Below are positions 48,852 to 58,217 of a DNA stretch of 64,000 nucleotides, piece by piece. How positions within the stretch are numbered: position 1 is the stretch's first letter; the number at the start of each line of letters is the position of its first letter. A program made the translations under genes and the position numbers. The notes under the pieces are model-generated. The model searched no databases, had not been told where the DNA came from, and saw only the letters and a program-made list of their open reading frames with translations. Origin of the DNA: Sphingobacterium faecale. Its GTDB lineage: Bacteria; Bacteroidota; Bacteroidia; Sphingobacteriales; Sphingobacteriaceae. Location: assembly GCF_016746095.1 (NCBI RefSeq), contig NZ_JAERTY010000002.1:1-64000 (forward strand), given 5' to 3'.

Positions 48852-49089
48852 ATGTATACTGTTTACGTGCTGTATTCCCCTGTTTATGACAAGATCTACA
48901 TCGGTTATACCGGTAATTTAGCTAATCGTTTATTGAGTCACAATAAGCTGTCGACAAAAGGCTGGACGGTACAGACCCTGGGGTTTGCTCTATCAGGAGG
49001 AATACACCAGTAAAGAAGAGGCGATGAAGAGGGAGCGGGAGTTAAAGAGTGCTCAGGGGCGTGTTTTTATCCGCGGTCTGCTGGTTTGA
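48852..49089 (+). pseudogene. Frameshifted single-domain GIY-YIG nuclease, copy 1
   Basis: Opens as MYTVYVLYSPVYDKIYIGYT, the two halves of the GIY-YIG motif (YVL and YIG), followed by the conserved Arg (NLANRLLSH). A 5-nt gap near 48970 relative to copy 2 shifts the frame, and the original reading ends early at a TAA. Restoring those 5 nt gives an 80-residue protein with the catalytic Glu helix (SKEEAMKRERELKS). Small GIY-YIG proteins of this type are common in Bacteroidota, with unknown function; they resemble the N-terminal domain of UvrC and homing nucleases. Confidence 0.8.
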
Positions 49090-49115
49090 AGGGCTCTTAT
49101 CCGCCAGCTGGCGGA

Positions 49116-49469
49116 CATCAGTTCGAGTCTGGTCCCCGCTACTCAGTAGAAAGCTTAATCGTAAGGTTAGGCTTTCTTAGTTTTGTAACCAATTTAATGA
49201 AATGATTTATACTGTTTACGTATTGCATTCACCTGTTTATGATAAGATCTATATCGGTTATACCGGTAATCTAGCTAATCGTTTATTGAGTCATAGCTGT
49301 CAACAAAAGGCTGGACGGTTCGGTACAGGCCCTGGGATTTGCTCTATCAGGAGGAATACACCAGTAAAGAAGAGGCGATGAAGAGGGAACGGGAGTTAAA
49401 GAGTGCTCAGGGGCGTATTTTTATCCGCGGTCTGCTGGTTTGAAGGGCTCTTATCCGCCAGCTGGCGGA
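49116..49469 (+). repeat. 354-bp unit 2: tRNA 3' end, terminator, GIY-YIG gene, palindrome
   Basis: Second tandem copy. It starts with the 46-bp tRNA-fMet 3' sequence at 49116 and ends with TCCGCCAGCTGGCGGA at 49454-49469. The bases before each palindrome (GGGCTCTTA) recall the tRNA anticodon arm GGGCTCATA, so each boundary looks like a tRNA-fMet whose middle was replaced by the palindrome. Confidence 0.88.
49202..49443 (+). pseudogene. Frameshifted single-domain GIY-YIG nuclease, copy 2
   Basis: Opens as MIYTVYVLHSPVYDKIYIGYT. A 4-nt gap near 49293 relative to copy 1 breaks the frame, while the stretch damaged in copy 1 is intact here (GWTVRYRPWDLLYQEEYTSK). Restored length is 81 residues. 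Aligned with copy 1 in the restored frame, I count 13 substitutions, 10 of them synonymous, so both copies appear to have been under protein-level selection before each was broken separately. Confidence 0.8.
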
Positions 49470-49570
49470 CATCAGTTCGAGTCTGGTCCCCGCTACTCAG
49501 TAGAAAGCTTAATCGTAAGGTTAGGCTTTTCTTATTTTTGTGATCAATTTCCATAAATCATGTATACTGT
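49470..49570 (+). repeat. Truncated third copy of the tRNA 3' end / GIY-YIG unit
   Basis: Contains the full 46-bp tRNA 3' sequence (49470-49515), a terminator-like hairpin and leader similar to units 1 and 2, and the first codons of a GIY-YIG gene (ATGTATACTGT at 49560-49570). Similarity then stops. Confidence 0.8.
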
Positions 49571-49638
49571 GTGTGTAAACGACAAAAATATTATCCAGGA
49601 AGTTTATGGACACAAAAGATAATACCACTGTTTTTGCT

Positions 49639-49646
49639 TAACTTTG
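49639..49646 (+). promoter_or_regulatory. Putative -7 box of der
   Basis: TAACTTTG, an exact TAnnTTTG match 71 bp before the der ATG. No good -33 element. Confidence 0.4.
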
Positions 49647-49717
49647 TCCGTTCTATTTATTGAGTAATAAAAGATTAGTTGCCGTGAGGGTAACGCGCGA
49701 GATAAAAATTTAAAGAT

Positions 49718-51022
49718 ATGGCAAACATTGTTGCAATTGTAGGTCGTCCCAACGTTGGGAAATCGACCCTGTTTAACCGCTTGACTGAAAGTAGAAAAGC
49801 GATTGTAGATGACTTTAGTGGTGTGACGCGCGATCGTCATTACGAAGTCGCCGATTGGATCGGCAAGAAATTTACGGTTATTGATACCGGCGGTTTTGTG
49901 CATGGGTCAGATGACGTATTTGAAGAGGCTATCCGGGATCAGGTTCATATCGCTATCGAAGAAGCTTCCGTAATAATATTTATGGTAGACGTAACTACCG
50001 GAATTACTGATTTGGATGATGAGATTGCAGATTTGTTGCGCCGGACATCCAAGCCCGTATATGTCGTGGCTAATAAAGTCGACCATGCAAAGCTACATCA
50101 TGATTCTGCGGAGTTCTATGCATTTGGTCTAGGCGAAATCTATAATGTGTCTTCGGCTACCGGCTCTGGTACTGGTGAGCTCTTGGATGCGGTGGTTTCT
50201 AATTTCCCAGATGAGGAAGAAGAAGAGGAGAATCAGCTGCCAAAAGTTGCGATCGTTGGGCGTCCAAACGTAGGCAAGTCGTCAATGACTAATGCTTTAT
50301 TAGGCGTCGATCGGAATATCGTTACAGATATAGCAGGAACTACACGTGATTCTATACGGATTCATTATAATCAATTTGGACATGAATTCTTAATGATAGA
50401 TACTGCGGGATTGAGACGAAAAAGCAAAGTGAGCGAGGATATTGAATTCTATTCGGTGATGCGTACTATAAAAGCTTTAGAAGACTCAGATGTAGTTGTG
50501 TTGATGTTGGACGCTAATGATGGTATAGAAGGACAGGATATTAATATCTTCCATTTAGCTGAGAAAAATAAGAAAGGAATTCTAATCGTTGTCAATAAAT
50601 GGGACACTATTGAAAAGGACAATAAAACGATGAAGGAGTTCGAGGATCGTATTAAGGAGAAAATAGCTCCATTTACGGATGTGCCTATTATCTTTACGTC
50701 AGTTACCGAAAAACAACGGATCTTTAGAGTCGTTGAAAAGGCTATGGAGATCTTTCAGAATAAGACAAAAAAAATACCTACTTCTAAGCTGAACGAGGTG
50801 ATGTTGGAGATTATCGAAAACTACCCCCCACCATCCATAAAAGGCAAATATATCAAAATAAAATATGCAACACAGCTGCCGGGGCGCAGTCCTATGTTTG
50901 CTTTCTTTTGTAATCTCCCACAATATATCAAGGAGCCTTATAGGCGATTTGTAGAAAATAAGCTGCGGGAGAATTTTGATTTTAATGGCGTACCTATTCA
51001 AGTGTTTTTTAGACAAAAATAG
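49718..51022 (+). CDS. der: Ribosome-assembly GTPase Der (EngA)
   Basis: 434 residues. Helps mature the 50S subunit. Two tandem G domains are present: first GRPNVGKST (9-17), DTGG and NKVD; second GRPNVGKSS (about 181), DTAG and NKWD, joined by an acidic linker (PDEEEEEEN). The C-terminal KH-like domain ([32 protein letters not shown]) follows. First gene of a der-cysS cluster, directly downstream of the repeat region. Confidence 0.97.
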   Translation: MANIVAIVGRPNVGKSTLFNRLTESRKAIVDDFSGVTRDRHYEVADWIGKKFTVIDTGGFVHGSDDVFEEAIRDQVHIAIEEASVIIFMVDVTTGITDLDDEIADLLRRTSKPVYVVANKVDHAKLHHDSAEFYAFGLGEIYNVSSATGSGTGELLDAVVSNFPDEEEEEENQLPKVAIVGRPNVGKSSMTNALLGVDRNIVTDIAGTTRDSIRIHYNQFGHEFLMIDTAGLRRKSKVSEDIEFYSVMRTIKALEDSDVVVLMLDANDGIEGQDINIFHLAEKNKKGILIVVNKWDTIEKDNKTMKEFEDRIKEKIAPFTDVPIIFTSVTEKQRIFRVVEKAMEIFQNKTKKIPTSKLNEVMLEIIENYPPPSIKGKYIKIKYATQLPGRSPMFAFFCNLPQYIKEPYRRFVENKLRENFDFNGVPIQVFFRQK

Positions 51023-51048
51023 TTTAATCAATATATTATCTGTTCGAT

Positions 51049-52521
51049 ATGCAACACAATCTAGTCGTATACAATACCCTTACGCGAAAAAAGGAAAAAT
51101 TTGAACCAATTCATCCTAATCTTGTTGGTATGTATGTGTGCGGACCTACCGTATACAGTGATGTACATTTGGGCAATTGTAGGACCTTTGTATCCTTTGA
51201 TCTGATTTTTCGTTACCTCCTGCATCTAGGCTATAAAGTCAGGTACGTACGCAATATTACCGACGCAGGACACCTTGAAGGCGACAATGATGAGGGAGAT
51301 GATAAGTTTGCAAAGAAAGCTAAACTCCTGCAGTTAGAGCCTATGGAGATTGTGCAAAAGTATACCCTTGGCTTTCACGATGTGTTGCGGGTGTTCAATA
51401 CATTGCCGCCGAGCATAGAGCCGACTGCTACGGGGCATATTTCAGAGCAGATCGAGATGGTGCAGCAGATCATCGAGAACGGTTATGCTTACGAAGTCAA
51501 TGGAACGGTGTATTTTGATGTAGATAAATATGTGAAAGAGCATAATTATACCATTTTAACTAACCGTAATCTTGAAGATCTTTTGAACAATACCCGCGAA
51601 CTAGGTGGGCAAGATGAAAAAAAAGGACGGTTAGATTTTGCATTGTGGATTAAAGCCAAGCCGGAACATATTATGAGATGGCCTGCACCTTGGAGTGTCG
51701 GTTTTCCAGGATGGCATATCGAATGTTCGGCGATGAGTCGCAAGTATCTTGGCGATCAATTTGATATACACGGCGGAGGAATGGACTTGGCAGCTACACA
51801 CCATACCAATGAAATAGCGCAGTCAGAAGCTTGTAATCATGTGCAGCCTGCTAAATATTGGATGCATACTAATATGCTGACTGTAAATGGTGCACGGATG
51901 TCAAAGTCTGCAGGCAATGGCTTTTTACCAGGTGAATTGTTTACAGGCGATCACTCTCTGCTTGAAAGAGGATACTCCCCTATGGCAGTCCGCTTTTTTA
52001 TGTTACAAGCACATTATAGAAGCACATTAGACTTTTCGAACGAGGCATTGGATGCTGCTGAAAAAGGTTATAAGCGCTTGATGACGGCTATATCCTTGTT
52101 GGATAAAATCACGCCCTCCGCTAAGACTAAGATCGATGTGGATTTGGAGGAAGTGCACAACAGGTGTCACGCAGCCATGGATGATGATTTTAATAGTCCT
52201 ATTTTGATTGCTGAACTTTTTGAAGTTGTACGTTTGATCAATTCCATTTATGATGGCAAGCAGCAGGTTAATGTCGCAACACTAGCACAGCTTAAGCTGC
52301 TTATGCAGGACTTCGTAATTGAGATCATGGGACTGAAAGATGATCAAATGGCAGGAGATAGTCAGCATATAGACGGGTTAATGGATTTGATTATAACTAT
52401 TCGAAACGAAGCAAAACAGAATAAAGACTTTACAACCTCGGACCGTATTAGGCAAGAACTGTCTAGCATTGGAATACAGCTGAAAGACAGCAAAGACGGA
52501 ACACTTTGGAATAAGATTTGA
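51049..52521 (+). CDS. cysS: Cysteinyl-tRNA synthetase
   Basis: 490 residues. Class I aminoacyl-tRNA synthetase that charges tRNA-Cys; zinc selects cysteine. The zinc/HIGH region CGPTVYSDVHLGN (C31, HLGN 40-43), the second zinc-ligand segment WHIECSAMS, the H-rich GMDLAATHHTNE and the KMSKS loop as RMSKSAGN (about 283) are all visible. The C-terminal anticodon-binding helical domain ends in GTLWNKI. It lies 26 bp after der. Confidence 0.97.
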   Translation: MQHNLVVYNTLTRKKEKFEPIHPNLVGMYVCGPTVYSDVHLGNCRTFVSFDLIFRYLLHLGYKVRYVRNITDAGHLEGDNDEGDDKFAKKAKLLQLEPMEIVQKYTLGFHDVLRVFNTLPPSIEPTATGHISEQIEMVQQIIENGYAYEVNGTVYFDVDKYVKEHNYTILTNRNLEDLLNNTRELGGQDEKKGRLDFALWIKAKPEHIMRWPAPWSVGFPGWHIECSAMSRKYLGDQFDIHGGGMDLAATHHTNEIAQSEACNHVQPAKYWMHTNMLTVNGARMSKSAGNGFLPGELFTGDHSLLERGYSPMAVRFFMLQAHYRSTLDFSNEALDAAEKGYKRLMTAISLLDKITPSAKTKIDVDLEEVHNRCHAAMDDDFNSPILIAELFEVVRLINSIYDGKQQVNVATLAQLKLLMQDFVIEIMGLKDDQMAGDSQHIDGLMDLIITIRNEAKQNKDFTTSDRIRQELSSIGIQLKDSKDGTLWNKI

Positions 52522-52564
52522 TAAGGTAGGTTCAAAATGACAAATAAAAGTCGGTCATATATTT

Positions 52565-53434
52565 ATGAAGTATAATAGTATTCTTACCAGCATATCTCTT
52601 GTTTGTTTTACATTTCCAGTGCAGGTATTGTTTGCACAATTGCCGGATAAAGTCGGAGGCCTGATCACAGCCGATAGAAATGCTGCAGCGATTTCTAAAG
52701 CGCAGTCGCCACATGCAGCTTTTTCGTCAATTATTGATAAGCAATCGGTTTTTTATGTCCCTTCAGCGGTTAATGCTTTTAATTATTTGAATAATAGGCC
52801 CAATATACCCGATATCTTGATCTGGGATCCTAATTTTGCTTTGGTATCCAAAAGCTTAGATTGGGGTGTTACTTCCGGTAAAATGGAATTTCAGAAGGTC
52901 GGAGCTGTGAAGAGGAATGGGCAGTATCTGACCGTTTGGAAACGAGGTAAGAAGGGAGATTGGAAAGTAGAGTTAAGAGCTGAGGTAGAAAACTTCGGCA
53001 AGAATAAACCTAGCGAGCTATGGTACCACGAACCGGATAACTCCTGGTATCTCAAACATCGCTCCAAAGTCAGATTGCAGCAGAGAGAAGATGTCGTGAT
53101 GTCTACCGATCAATTGTTCTCAACGGTGTTGAAAGCAAACAATGAAACGGCTTACTCCGAGTTTTTGGCGGATGATGCACGCTTTTATTATCCGTGGCAG
53201 GAGGAAATCGTGGGAAAGAAAAATATACTTTCTTTTTTGAAAAGACAGCGTGTAACTATTGAAACCGAGCCTAATGATGTGGGGCGAGCTTATAGCGGCG
53301 AGTTTGCTTACTCCTTAGGGACGGCGACTGTTGCTTCGAAGGAGAAAGAGGTAAAGTTTAATTACATAAGAATATGGCAACTGAAAGACGACTATCAATG
53401 GCGTGTGATTTTAGAAATGTTATTTGAGCGGTAA
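52565..53434 (+). CDS. Exported protein of unknown function with SnoaL/DUF4440-like domain
   Basis: 289 residues with a signal peptide (SISLVCFTFPVQVLFAQ). The C-terminal ~120 residues (STDQLFSTVLKANNETAYSEFLADDARFYYPW ... EIVGKKNILSFL ... RIWQLKDDYQWRVILEM, in separate stretches) look like an NTF2/SnoaL-type cone fold, often a steroid- or ligand-binding or ketosteroid-isomerase-like fold. The N-terminal part resembles a second such domain (AAISKAQSPHAAFSSIIDKQS ... ILIWDPNFALVSKSLDWGVTSGK). No catalytic residues can be named. It follows cysS by 43 bp and may be co-transcribed. Confidence 0.75.
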   Translation: MKYNSILTSISLVCFTFPVQVLFAQLPDKVGGLITADRNAAAISKAQSPHAAFSSIIDKQSVFYVPSAVNAFNYLNNRPNIPDILIWDPNFALVSKSLDWGVTSGKMEFQKVGAVKRNGQYLTVWKRGKKGDWKVELRAEVENFGKNKPSELWYHEPDNSWYLKHRSKVRLQQREDVVMSTDQLFSTVLKANNETAYSEFLADDARFYYPWQEEIVGKKNILSFLKRQRVTIETEPNDVGRAYSGEFAYSLGTATVASKEKEVKFNYIRIWQLKDDYQWRVILEMLFER

Positions 53435-53455
53435 TCATATTGTCAAAAACAAAAA

Positions 53456-53487
53456 AGGCGAAAAGTTTAACTTTTCGCCTTTTTTTA
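53456..53487. terminator. Bidirectional terminator between the SnoaL-like gene and surA
   Basis: Perfect 10-bp stem AGGCGAAAAG (53456-53465) / CTTTTCGCCT (53471-53480), with A-run and T-run on the two sides, so it works in both directions. Confidence 0.9.
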
Positions 53488-54858
53488 TTAGTTGCTTTTC
53501 ACGATTTTATCATCATTGTTGACCCATACTTTTAATTCATCACAGGATAAAAAGTCTGGATTTATGTCGATGTAAGTTGTCTCTCTTCGGGATTCGAACC
53601 ATTCACTCAATGTGCGGTTTATTTTATCCTGACGGGCAGCTTCTTTGATTTTAGCAAAATCTTGATCCAAATTTGCTTTATGTGGCGCTATTCTAGATTT
53701 CAGATAGTATATACGGTAAGATGTCTCTCCTGTCCTTTTATCCGTATATAATACCGATGTGGATACTTCGCCTTCTTTTAATGGGTCTATGGCATTAAAT
53801 ACCGCTACATCATCCAATTGATCCACAGGTATGAGTGTAGACCGATCTTCCATGTTGGTTACTACACCACCATTGTATTTTGTTTCTTTATCATCCGAGT
53901 ATAAGGATGCGGCTGTGTTAAAGTTCATCCGTTTGGTGTTGACGATGATATTGTGGATGCTGTCTATCTTCGCTTTTGCACGGGATAATGCCGCTTGTGT
54001 AGGTATGCTTTTGATCAAGATGTGACGTACATTTACTTCCTCACCTCTTCTTTCCAGAACCTGTAAGAAGTGAAAGCCAAATTGAGTCTCAAATACAGGA
54101 GAGATCTCACCGGCTTTCAATTTAAAAGCCTGTGCAGAGAATTCTTTTACCCATGCATCTCTAGTGCTGAACCCTAGTTCACCACCATAAGGGGCAGAGC
54201 CGTCTTCCGAATATAGACGGGCAATTGTTCCGAAGTCTGAGCCGTCTAATATCTGCTGGCGATAGCCTTCTGCTTTTGCGCGGAATTTTTCCTTTTCCTC
54301 TTTTGTCAGTACTGGATTGATAACCAATTGGGCGTATTCAATCTCTGTATTGAAATAAGGAAGACTGTCTGCATTCAAACTTTGGAAGTATTTTTTTACC
54401 TCTTGAGGCGTTACATCAACTTTAGAAACCAATTGTCCCTGCATTTTATTGCCTTTCAATTGTTCTGCAACAGCAGGGCGCATCTCTTCTTTATGCTGAA
54501 GGATAGAACGATTTAAAAACTCTTCCAATCTTTCCTTGCCTCCTGCTTTTTGAATCATGGAGCGGATCCGAAAATTCAACTGATCATCGATTTCGCTTTC
54601 CGATACCTCGACAGAGTCAATTACAGCTTGCTGGGCCAACAGCTTCTGTGTCAATAGTTGCTGTAGGATATAGCATTTTATCTTATCATTAGGAGTGTTT
54701 CCTTGAGCTAAAAATTGGGTGTACTCCAATTCCAGATCCGATTGTAGGATATGACTTGTTCCTACAGTGGATATGACACGGTCTACGAGTTTCTCTTGTC
54801 CAATAGTTGGTGAAAGGTATATCGATAGAATAAGAAATACTCCTAAGATTTTTTTCAT
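53488..54858 (-). CDS. surA: SurA-like periplasmic chaperone / parvulin peptidyl-prolyl isomerase
   Basis: 456 residues with a signal peptide (LGVFLILSIYLSPTIGQ). Assists folding of outer-membrane proteins. A SurA N-terminal helical domain (VDRVISTVGTSHILQSDLEL ... KCYILQQLLTQKLLAQQAV) is followed by two parvulin-like domains (first: YAQLVINP ... GGELGFSTRDAW ... FGFHFLQVLERR; second: VRHILIKS ... GGVVTNMEDRS ... YRIYYLKSR). The first domain looks closer to canonical. Given the many outer-membrane barrels here (SprA, SusC, PorP), a folding factor fits. The gene is divergent from the lactonase gene. Confidence 0.92.
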   Translation of the reverse strand: MKKILGVFLILSIYLSPTIGQEKLVDRVISTVGTSHILQSDLELEYTQFLAQGNTPNDKIKCYILQQLLTQKLLAQQAVIDSVEVSESEIDDQLNFRIRSMIQKAGGKERLEEFLNRSILQHKEEMRPAVAEQLKGNKMQGQLVSKVDVTPQEVKKYFQSLNADSLPYFNTEIEYAQLVINPVLTKEEKEKFRAKAEGYRQQILDGSDFGTIARLYSEDGSAPYGGELGFSTRDAWVKEFSAQAFKLKAGEISPVFETQFGFHFLQVLERRGEEVNVRHILIKSIPTQAALSRAKAKIDSIHNIIVNTKRMNFNTAASLYSDDKETKYNGGVVTNMEDRSTLIPVDQLDDVAVFNAIDPLKEGEVSTSVLYTDKRTGETSYRIYYLKSRIAPHKANLDQDFAKIKEAARQDKINRTLSEWFESRRETTYIDINPDFLSCDELKVWVNNDDKIVKSN

Positions 54859-55177
54859 CTTTTCTAATTTGTTTTTAATTTGAGTGAAGCGATCAGATTT
54901 ATTTATGCCTAGCTGTGAGGGTATAAATCATGATGGATTCATAATATGTATATATTCAATATTTGTATACAAAAATATCAGAATAATTTGTAAAAGTCGT
55001 ATTTTTCATCAGAATAAGATAATCTCAGCTAAACCCTATCGCTATAGTTGCGAAGGTTATAGCTGATTTCCTTATCTAGCTTTTTTGATGCCTTATTTTA
55101 TTCTATATTTTTGCTACGAATATAGCTTTTTGATAAAGGGTAATAAGGTTTTTAACGAAATTTAACGCGGGTATAAT
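54859..55177. other. Divergent region between surA and the lactonase gene
   Basis: 319 bp, AT-rich. It holds a promoter for the right-hand gene (55085-55113), a minus-strand -7-like box TATTTTTG (54970-54977) for surA, and a broken inverted repeat (TCAGCT 55025-55030 / AGCTGA 55061-55066 with AACC/GGTT inside). I see no gene. Confidence 0.55.
55085..55113 (+). promoter_or_regulatory. Putative promoter of the lactonase-family gene
   Basis: TTG (55085-55087, within a T-run), an 18-nt spacer and TATTTTTG (55106-55113), 65 bp before the ATG. Confidence 0.5.
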
Positions 55178-56278
55178 ATGATTGATTTAAGAAGGTTCGG
55201 GGTAATTTTTTTAGGATTGCTAATTCCTAGTTTATTTTCTGATTTGACGGCACAGACGACGAAACTTTATGTAGGTACATATACCTCTTCTACGGGTAGT
55301 AAGGGGGTGCAGGTATACGACTTTAAGGCCGGCACCGGCGCGTCCACTTTTTTAGAAACCATTCCCATGGATAATCCTTCTTTTTTAGCGAGAAAGGGTA
55401 AGATTCTATATGCTGTAAACGAAAATAACGAAGGGATGGTAACAGTGGTAGATTTAGATAATAGTACCGCTATTGGTACATTGCCTACTAAGGGCGCTCA
55501 TCCCTGTCATATAGCTATCAGCCCCAACTTGCCTGTTTTGGTCGTGTCTAATTATAGTGGAGGTTCGTTGACTTTGTTTTCTTTGAAAAATGATGGAAAC
55601 CTAAATCGGGAAGAGTATTTTATCCAATTTAGAGGTAGTAGTGTCAATAAGGAACGACAATCAGAATCCCACATACACTCTGCTTTTTTTTCTGCCGATG
55701 GTAGCAGGTTATTTGTGTCCGACTTAGGAGCTGATCTTATTTATATATACGAGGTGAAACAAAAGGGCTCGGGTTACAGTTTTAATAGGATTGATAGTAT
55801 ACAGACACCTAAAGGAGCAGGACCGAGACATGTCGTTCTTTCGGCTGATGCGAAAAGCGTATATGCAGTACTTGAGCTGACAGGTGAAGTCGCTGTATTT
55901 CAACAGAAAAAAAGTAGCTGGGTGAATACGCAGGTCTTACCCATTTATGTCGAAGGATTTGTTGGCGAACATGGTGGGGCGGATATAAAGATGTCTGCCG
56001 ATCATAAATTTGTCTATGCGACAAATCGGGGCGATGCTAATGTAATTGCTTGCTACCAGGTAATGAAGGACAAGAGACTGCATTTAAAAAGTATTGTGCC
56101 TACGGGTGGTAACTCCCCCCGGAATTTGAATATTTCGGAAGACGGTAGCCGTATATTTGTCACGAATCAGATCTCGAATCAAATCACTGTGTTTAAAAGA
56201 AACAGAACTACTGGGGCTTTAGAACCAGAAGAGTCAGCTATGATCGAGGTGAGTAAACCGGTTTGCCTTATTTTTTAA
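55178..56278 (+). CDS. Lactonase-family beta-propeller (6-phosphogluconolactonase-like), exported
   Basis: 366 residues. A signal peptide (FLGLLIPSLFSDLTAQ) is followed by a seven-bladed propeller of the YbhE/lactonase family (KLYVGTYTSSTGSKGVQVYDF, HPCHIAISPNLPVLVVSNYSGG, GAGPRHVVLSADAKSVYAVLEL, NSPRNLNISEDGSRIFVTNQ). E. coli YbhE hydrolyses 6-phosphogluconolactone in the cytoplasm; a periplasmic copy must act on something else, so substrate is unknown. Exported members are frequent in Bacteroidota. Confidence 0.88.
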   Translation: MIDLRRFGVIFLGLLIPSLFSDLTAQTTKLYVGTYTSSTGSKGVQVYDFKAGTGASTFLETIPMDNPSFLARKGKILYAVNENNEGMVTVVDLDNSTAIGTLPTKGAHPCHIAISPNLPVLVVSNYSGGSLTLFSLKNDGNLNREEYFIQFRGSSVNKERQSESHIHSAFFSADGSRLFVSDLGADLIYIYEVKQKGSGYSFNRIDSIQTPKGAGPRHVVLSADAKSVYAVLELTGEVAVFQQKKSSWVNTQVLPIYVEGFVGEHGGADIKMSADHKFVYATNRGDANVIACYQVMKDKRLHLKSIVPTGGNSPRNLNISEDGSRIFVTNQISNQITVFKRNRTTGALEPEESAMIEVSKPVCLIF

Positions 56279-56300
56279 GGACTTGGGATAAGGTTTAGAC

Positions 56301-57029
56301 TTACTCCGGGATATCGTAGTGGTTGAGGTAGCGCACAATATTATTCGCTCTTGAATTAACGTAGTTAGAAGGACGGCGGGCATCCCACTGTCTTGGATTG
56401 GGTAATATCGCTATAATCAAAGCAGCTTCTTTTTTTGTTAGGTTTTTTGCTGATTTGCTGAAATAGTAATGCGCTGCAGCCTCGGCTCCGTACACGCCCT
56501 GCCCCATTTCAATAACATTCAGGTACACTTCCAAGATGCGCTTTTTGCTCCAGAGAATCTCTATCCAAAAGGTGAAATAGGTTTCTAAGCCTTTTCTAAG
56601 CCAAGAGCGACCTGGCCAAAGAAATACATTTTTTGCCACCTGTTGGCTAATTGTACTGCCACCACGAAGCGGCTTTCCGGATTTATTTTTCTCGAGGGCT
56701 TGTTTGATAGCATCGGTGTCAAATCCACTGTGTGTCATGAAATGAGCATCTTCACCTGCTAAGGCTGCTCTTTTGAGATTGTTGGATAGCTCATCGTACG
56801 GTAGCCAATCTTTTTCAATTTTAAATCCTTTTCCTTCAGATTGCCATTGGAATCCCCTTTTTATCATGAGATAAGTGATAGGAGGGTTGATGAATTTTAA
56901 GCATATTACCCAAAAAATGGTGAAAGCAAAGAATACACTTACGACACGTATTGACCACTTTTTTAGTTGTTTTTTCCAGGAAACCGGAACCCCTTTTTTC
57001 TTTCTGTAATTACCTCGTTTTATTGCCAT
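56301..57029 (-). CDS. mtgA: Monofunctional biosynthetic peptidoglycan transglycosylase
   Basis: 242 residues from ATG 57029; a TTG at 57053 lies inside a -7 box (minus-strand TAGGTTTG, 57058-57051), so the ATG is preferred. One transmembrane helix (about 27-47) precedes a GT51 domain with catalytic E93 (AGEDAHFMTHSGFD) and RGGSTISQQVAKNVFL, SKKRILEVYLNVIEMG. It makes glycan strands without cross-linking them. The product complements mrcA, which carries the same GT51 fold plus a transpeptidase. Confidence 0.95.
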   Translation of the reverse strand: MAIKRGNYRKKKGVPVSWKKQLKKWSIRVVSVFFAFTIFWVICLKFINPPITYLMIKRGFQWQSEGKGFKIEKDWLPYDELSNNLKRAALAGEDAHFMTHSGFDTDAIKQALEKNKSGKPLRGGSTISQQVAKNVFLWPGRSWLRKGLETYFTFWIEILWSKKRILEVYLNVIEMGQGVYGAEAAAHYYFSKSAKNLTKKEAALIIAILPNPRQWDARRPSNYVNSRANNIVRYLNHYDIPE

Positions 57030-57050
57030 GACCTCATCACAAATGCGATG

Positions 57051-57058
57051 CAAACCTA
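57051..57058 (-). promoter_or_regulatory. Putative -7 box of mtgA
   Basis: Minus-strand TAGGTTTG, 21 bp before the ATG at 57029. Confidence 0.4.
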
Positions 57059-57161
57059 TGAAAAAACATACAAACTAAGTAACCACATTTATTCTTTTTA
57101 AACGAGATAGGTATACATTGTCTAAAATTTACTAATTTAAAGGTTTATTATTATCCGTGTT

Positions 57162-58190
57162 ATGATTTTCAGAAATATACTTTTTTTATTTTTAATGTTT
57201 ATGAGTTCAATCGGTGTAGGGCAACAAGTGACCCCAAAAGATAAGGTAGTCCTTGTGATTCATGGAGGCGCAGGAACTATCTTGAAATCCAAAATGACTC
57301 CACAGAAGGAGCAAGCCTATATGGATGCACTCCGCACCTCATTGCGGGCGGGCTACGATATCCTGAAAGCGGGGGGCAGTAGCGAAAAAGCGGTAGAGGC
57401 AGCCATTCACGTTATGGAAGATTCTCCCTTGTTTAATGCTGGTAAAGGTGCGGTATTTACGCACGAAGGAACAAATGAGCTAGATGCCTCTATCATGAAA
57501 GGTAAAGATGGAGCAGCTGGAGCTGTAGCAGGAGTCACTACGATCAAGAATCCAATAACTGCAGCTATTGCCGTTATGGAGCATTCTCCGCATGTGATGA
57601 TGATGGGAAAAGGTGCTGAAAGATTTGCCAAAGAGCAGGGGATCCCGCAAGTAGATCCATCCTATTTCTATACGCAAGAACGTTGGGATGCCTTACAGCG
57701 GATATTAAAAGAAAATAGTAAAGCCGTGGAGCTGGACCACAACGATAAACAGACAGTCACAAAACCGGAATGGAAGGACGAAAAATTTGGAACAGTAGGA
57801 TGTGTTGCTTTGGATGATCAGGGAGAAATTACAGCGGGCACATCTACCGGAGGAATGACAAACAAAAAATTTGGTCGTGTGGGAGATTCACCTGTTATAG
57901 GTGCCGGTACCTATGCCAACCAACAAGTAGGCGTCTCCTGTACGGGATGGGGCGAGTATTTTATCCGTAATGTAGCTGCGTATGATGTGGCAGCCTTGAT
58001 GCAGTACAGATCGCTCTCTGTTTTAGAGGCTTCTAAAGAAGTGATTCGAAAGATAGGTGAAATGGGAGGGGATGGTGGAATGATCGTCTTGGATAAAGAT
58101 GGGAATGTAGCTATGCCATTCAATACTGCAGGGATGTATCGCGGGTATATTACCGAGTCGGGAGAAGTTAAGGTAGAAATTTACAAATAA
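57162..58190 (+). CDS. Isoaspartyl peptidase / L-asparaginase (Ntn hydrolase)
   Basis: 342 residues with a Sec signal peptide (ILFLFLMFMSSIGVGQ). Removes isoaspartyl residues from peptides and hydrolyses asparagine. The plant-type asparaginase fold is shown by VLVIHGGAGTI, FNAGKGAVFTHEGTNELDASIM, and the autoprocessing site FG|T211 (KFGTVGCVALD), followed by GTSTGGMTNKKFGRVGDSPVIGAGTYA. It is a distant relative of the glycosylasparaginase at 23026-24015, but that one has a Tat signal and a different site context (HD|T). Confidence 0.94.
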   Translation: MIFRNILFLFLMFMSSIGVGQQVTPKDKVVLVIHGGAGTILKSKMTPQKEQAYMDALRTSLRAGYDILKAGGSSEKAVEAAIHVMEDSPLFNAGKGAVFTHEGTNELDASIMKGKDGAAGAVAGVTTIKNPITAAIAVMEHSPHVMMMGKGAERFAKEQGIPQVDPSYFYTQERWDALQRILKENSKAVELDHNDKQTVTKPEWKDEKFGTVGCVALDDQGEITAGTSTGGMTNKKFGRVGDSPVIGAGTYANQQVGVSCTGWGEYFIRNVAAYDVAALMQYRSLSVLEASKEVIRKIGEMGGDGGMIVLDKDGNVAMPFNTAGMYRGYITESGEVKVEIYK

Positions 58191-58217
58191 CATACCTTGA
58201 TGCTTTAACAGGCGGAT

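Noticed and set aside
49100..49115. The palindrome as an ordinary terminator
   Set aside because: It is followed directly by tRNA sequence without a T-run, while real terminators lie further on in each unit.
48852..49443. Programmed frameshifting in the GIY-YIG genes
   Set aside because: The two copies are broken at different places by gaps of different length with no slippery site in common; independent decay explains it better.
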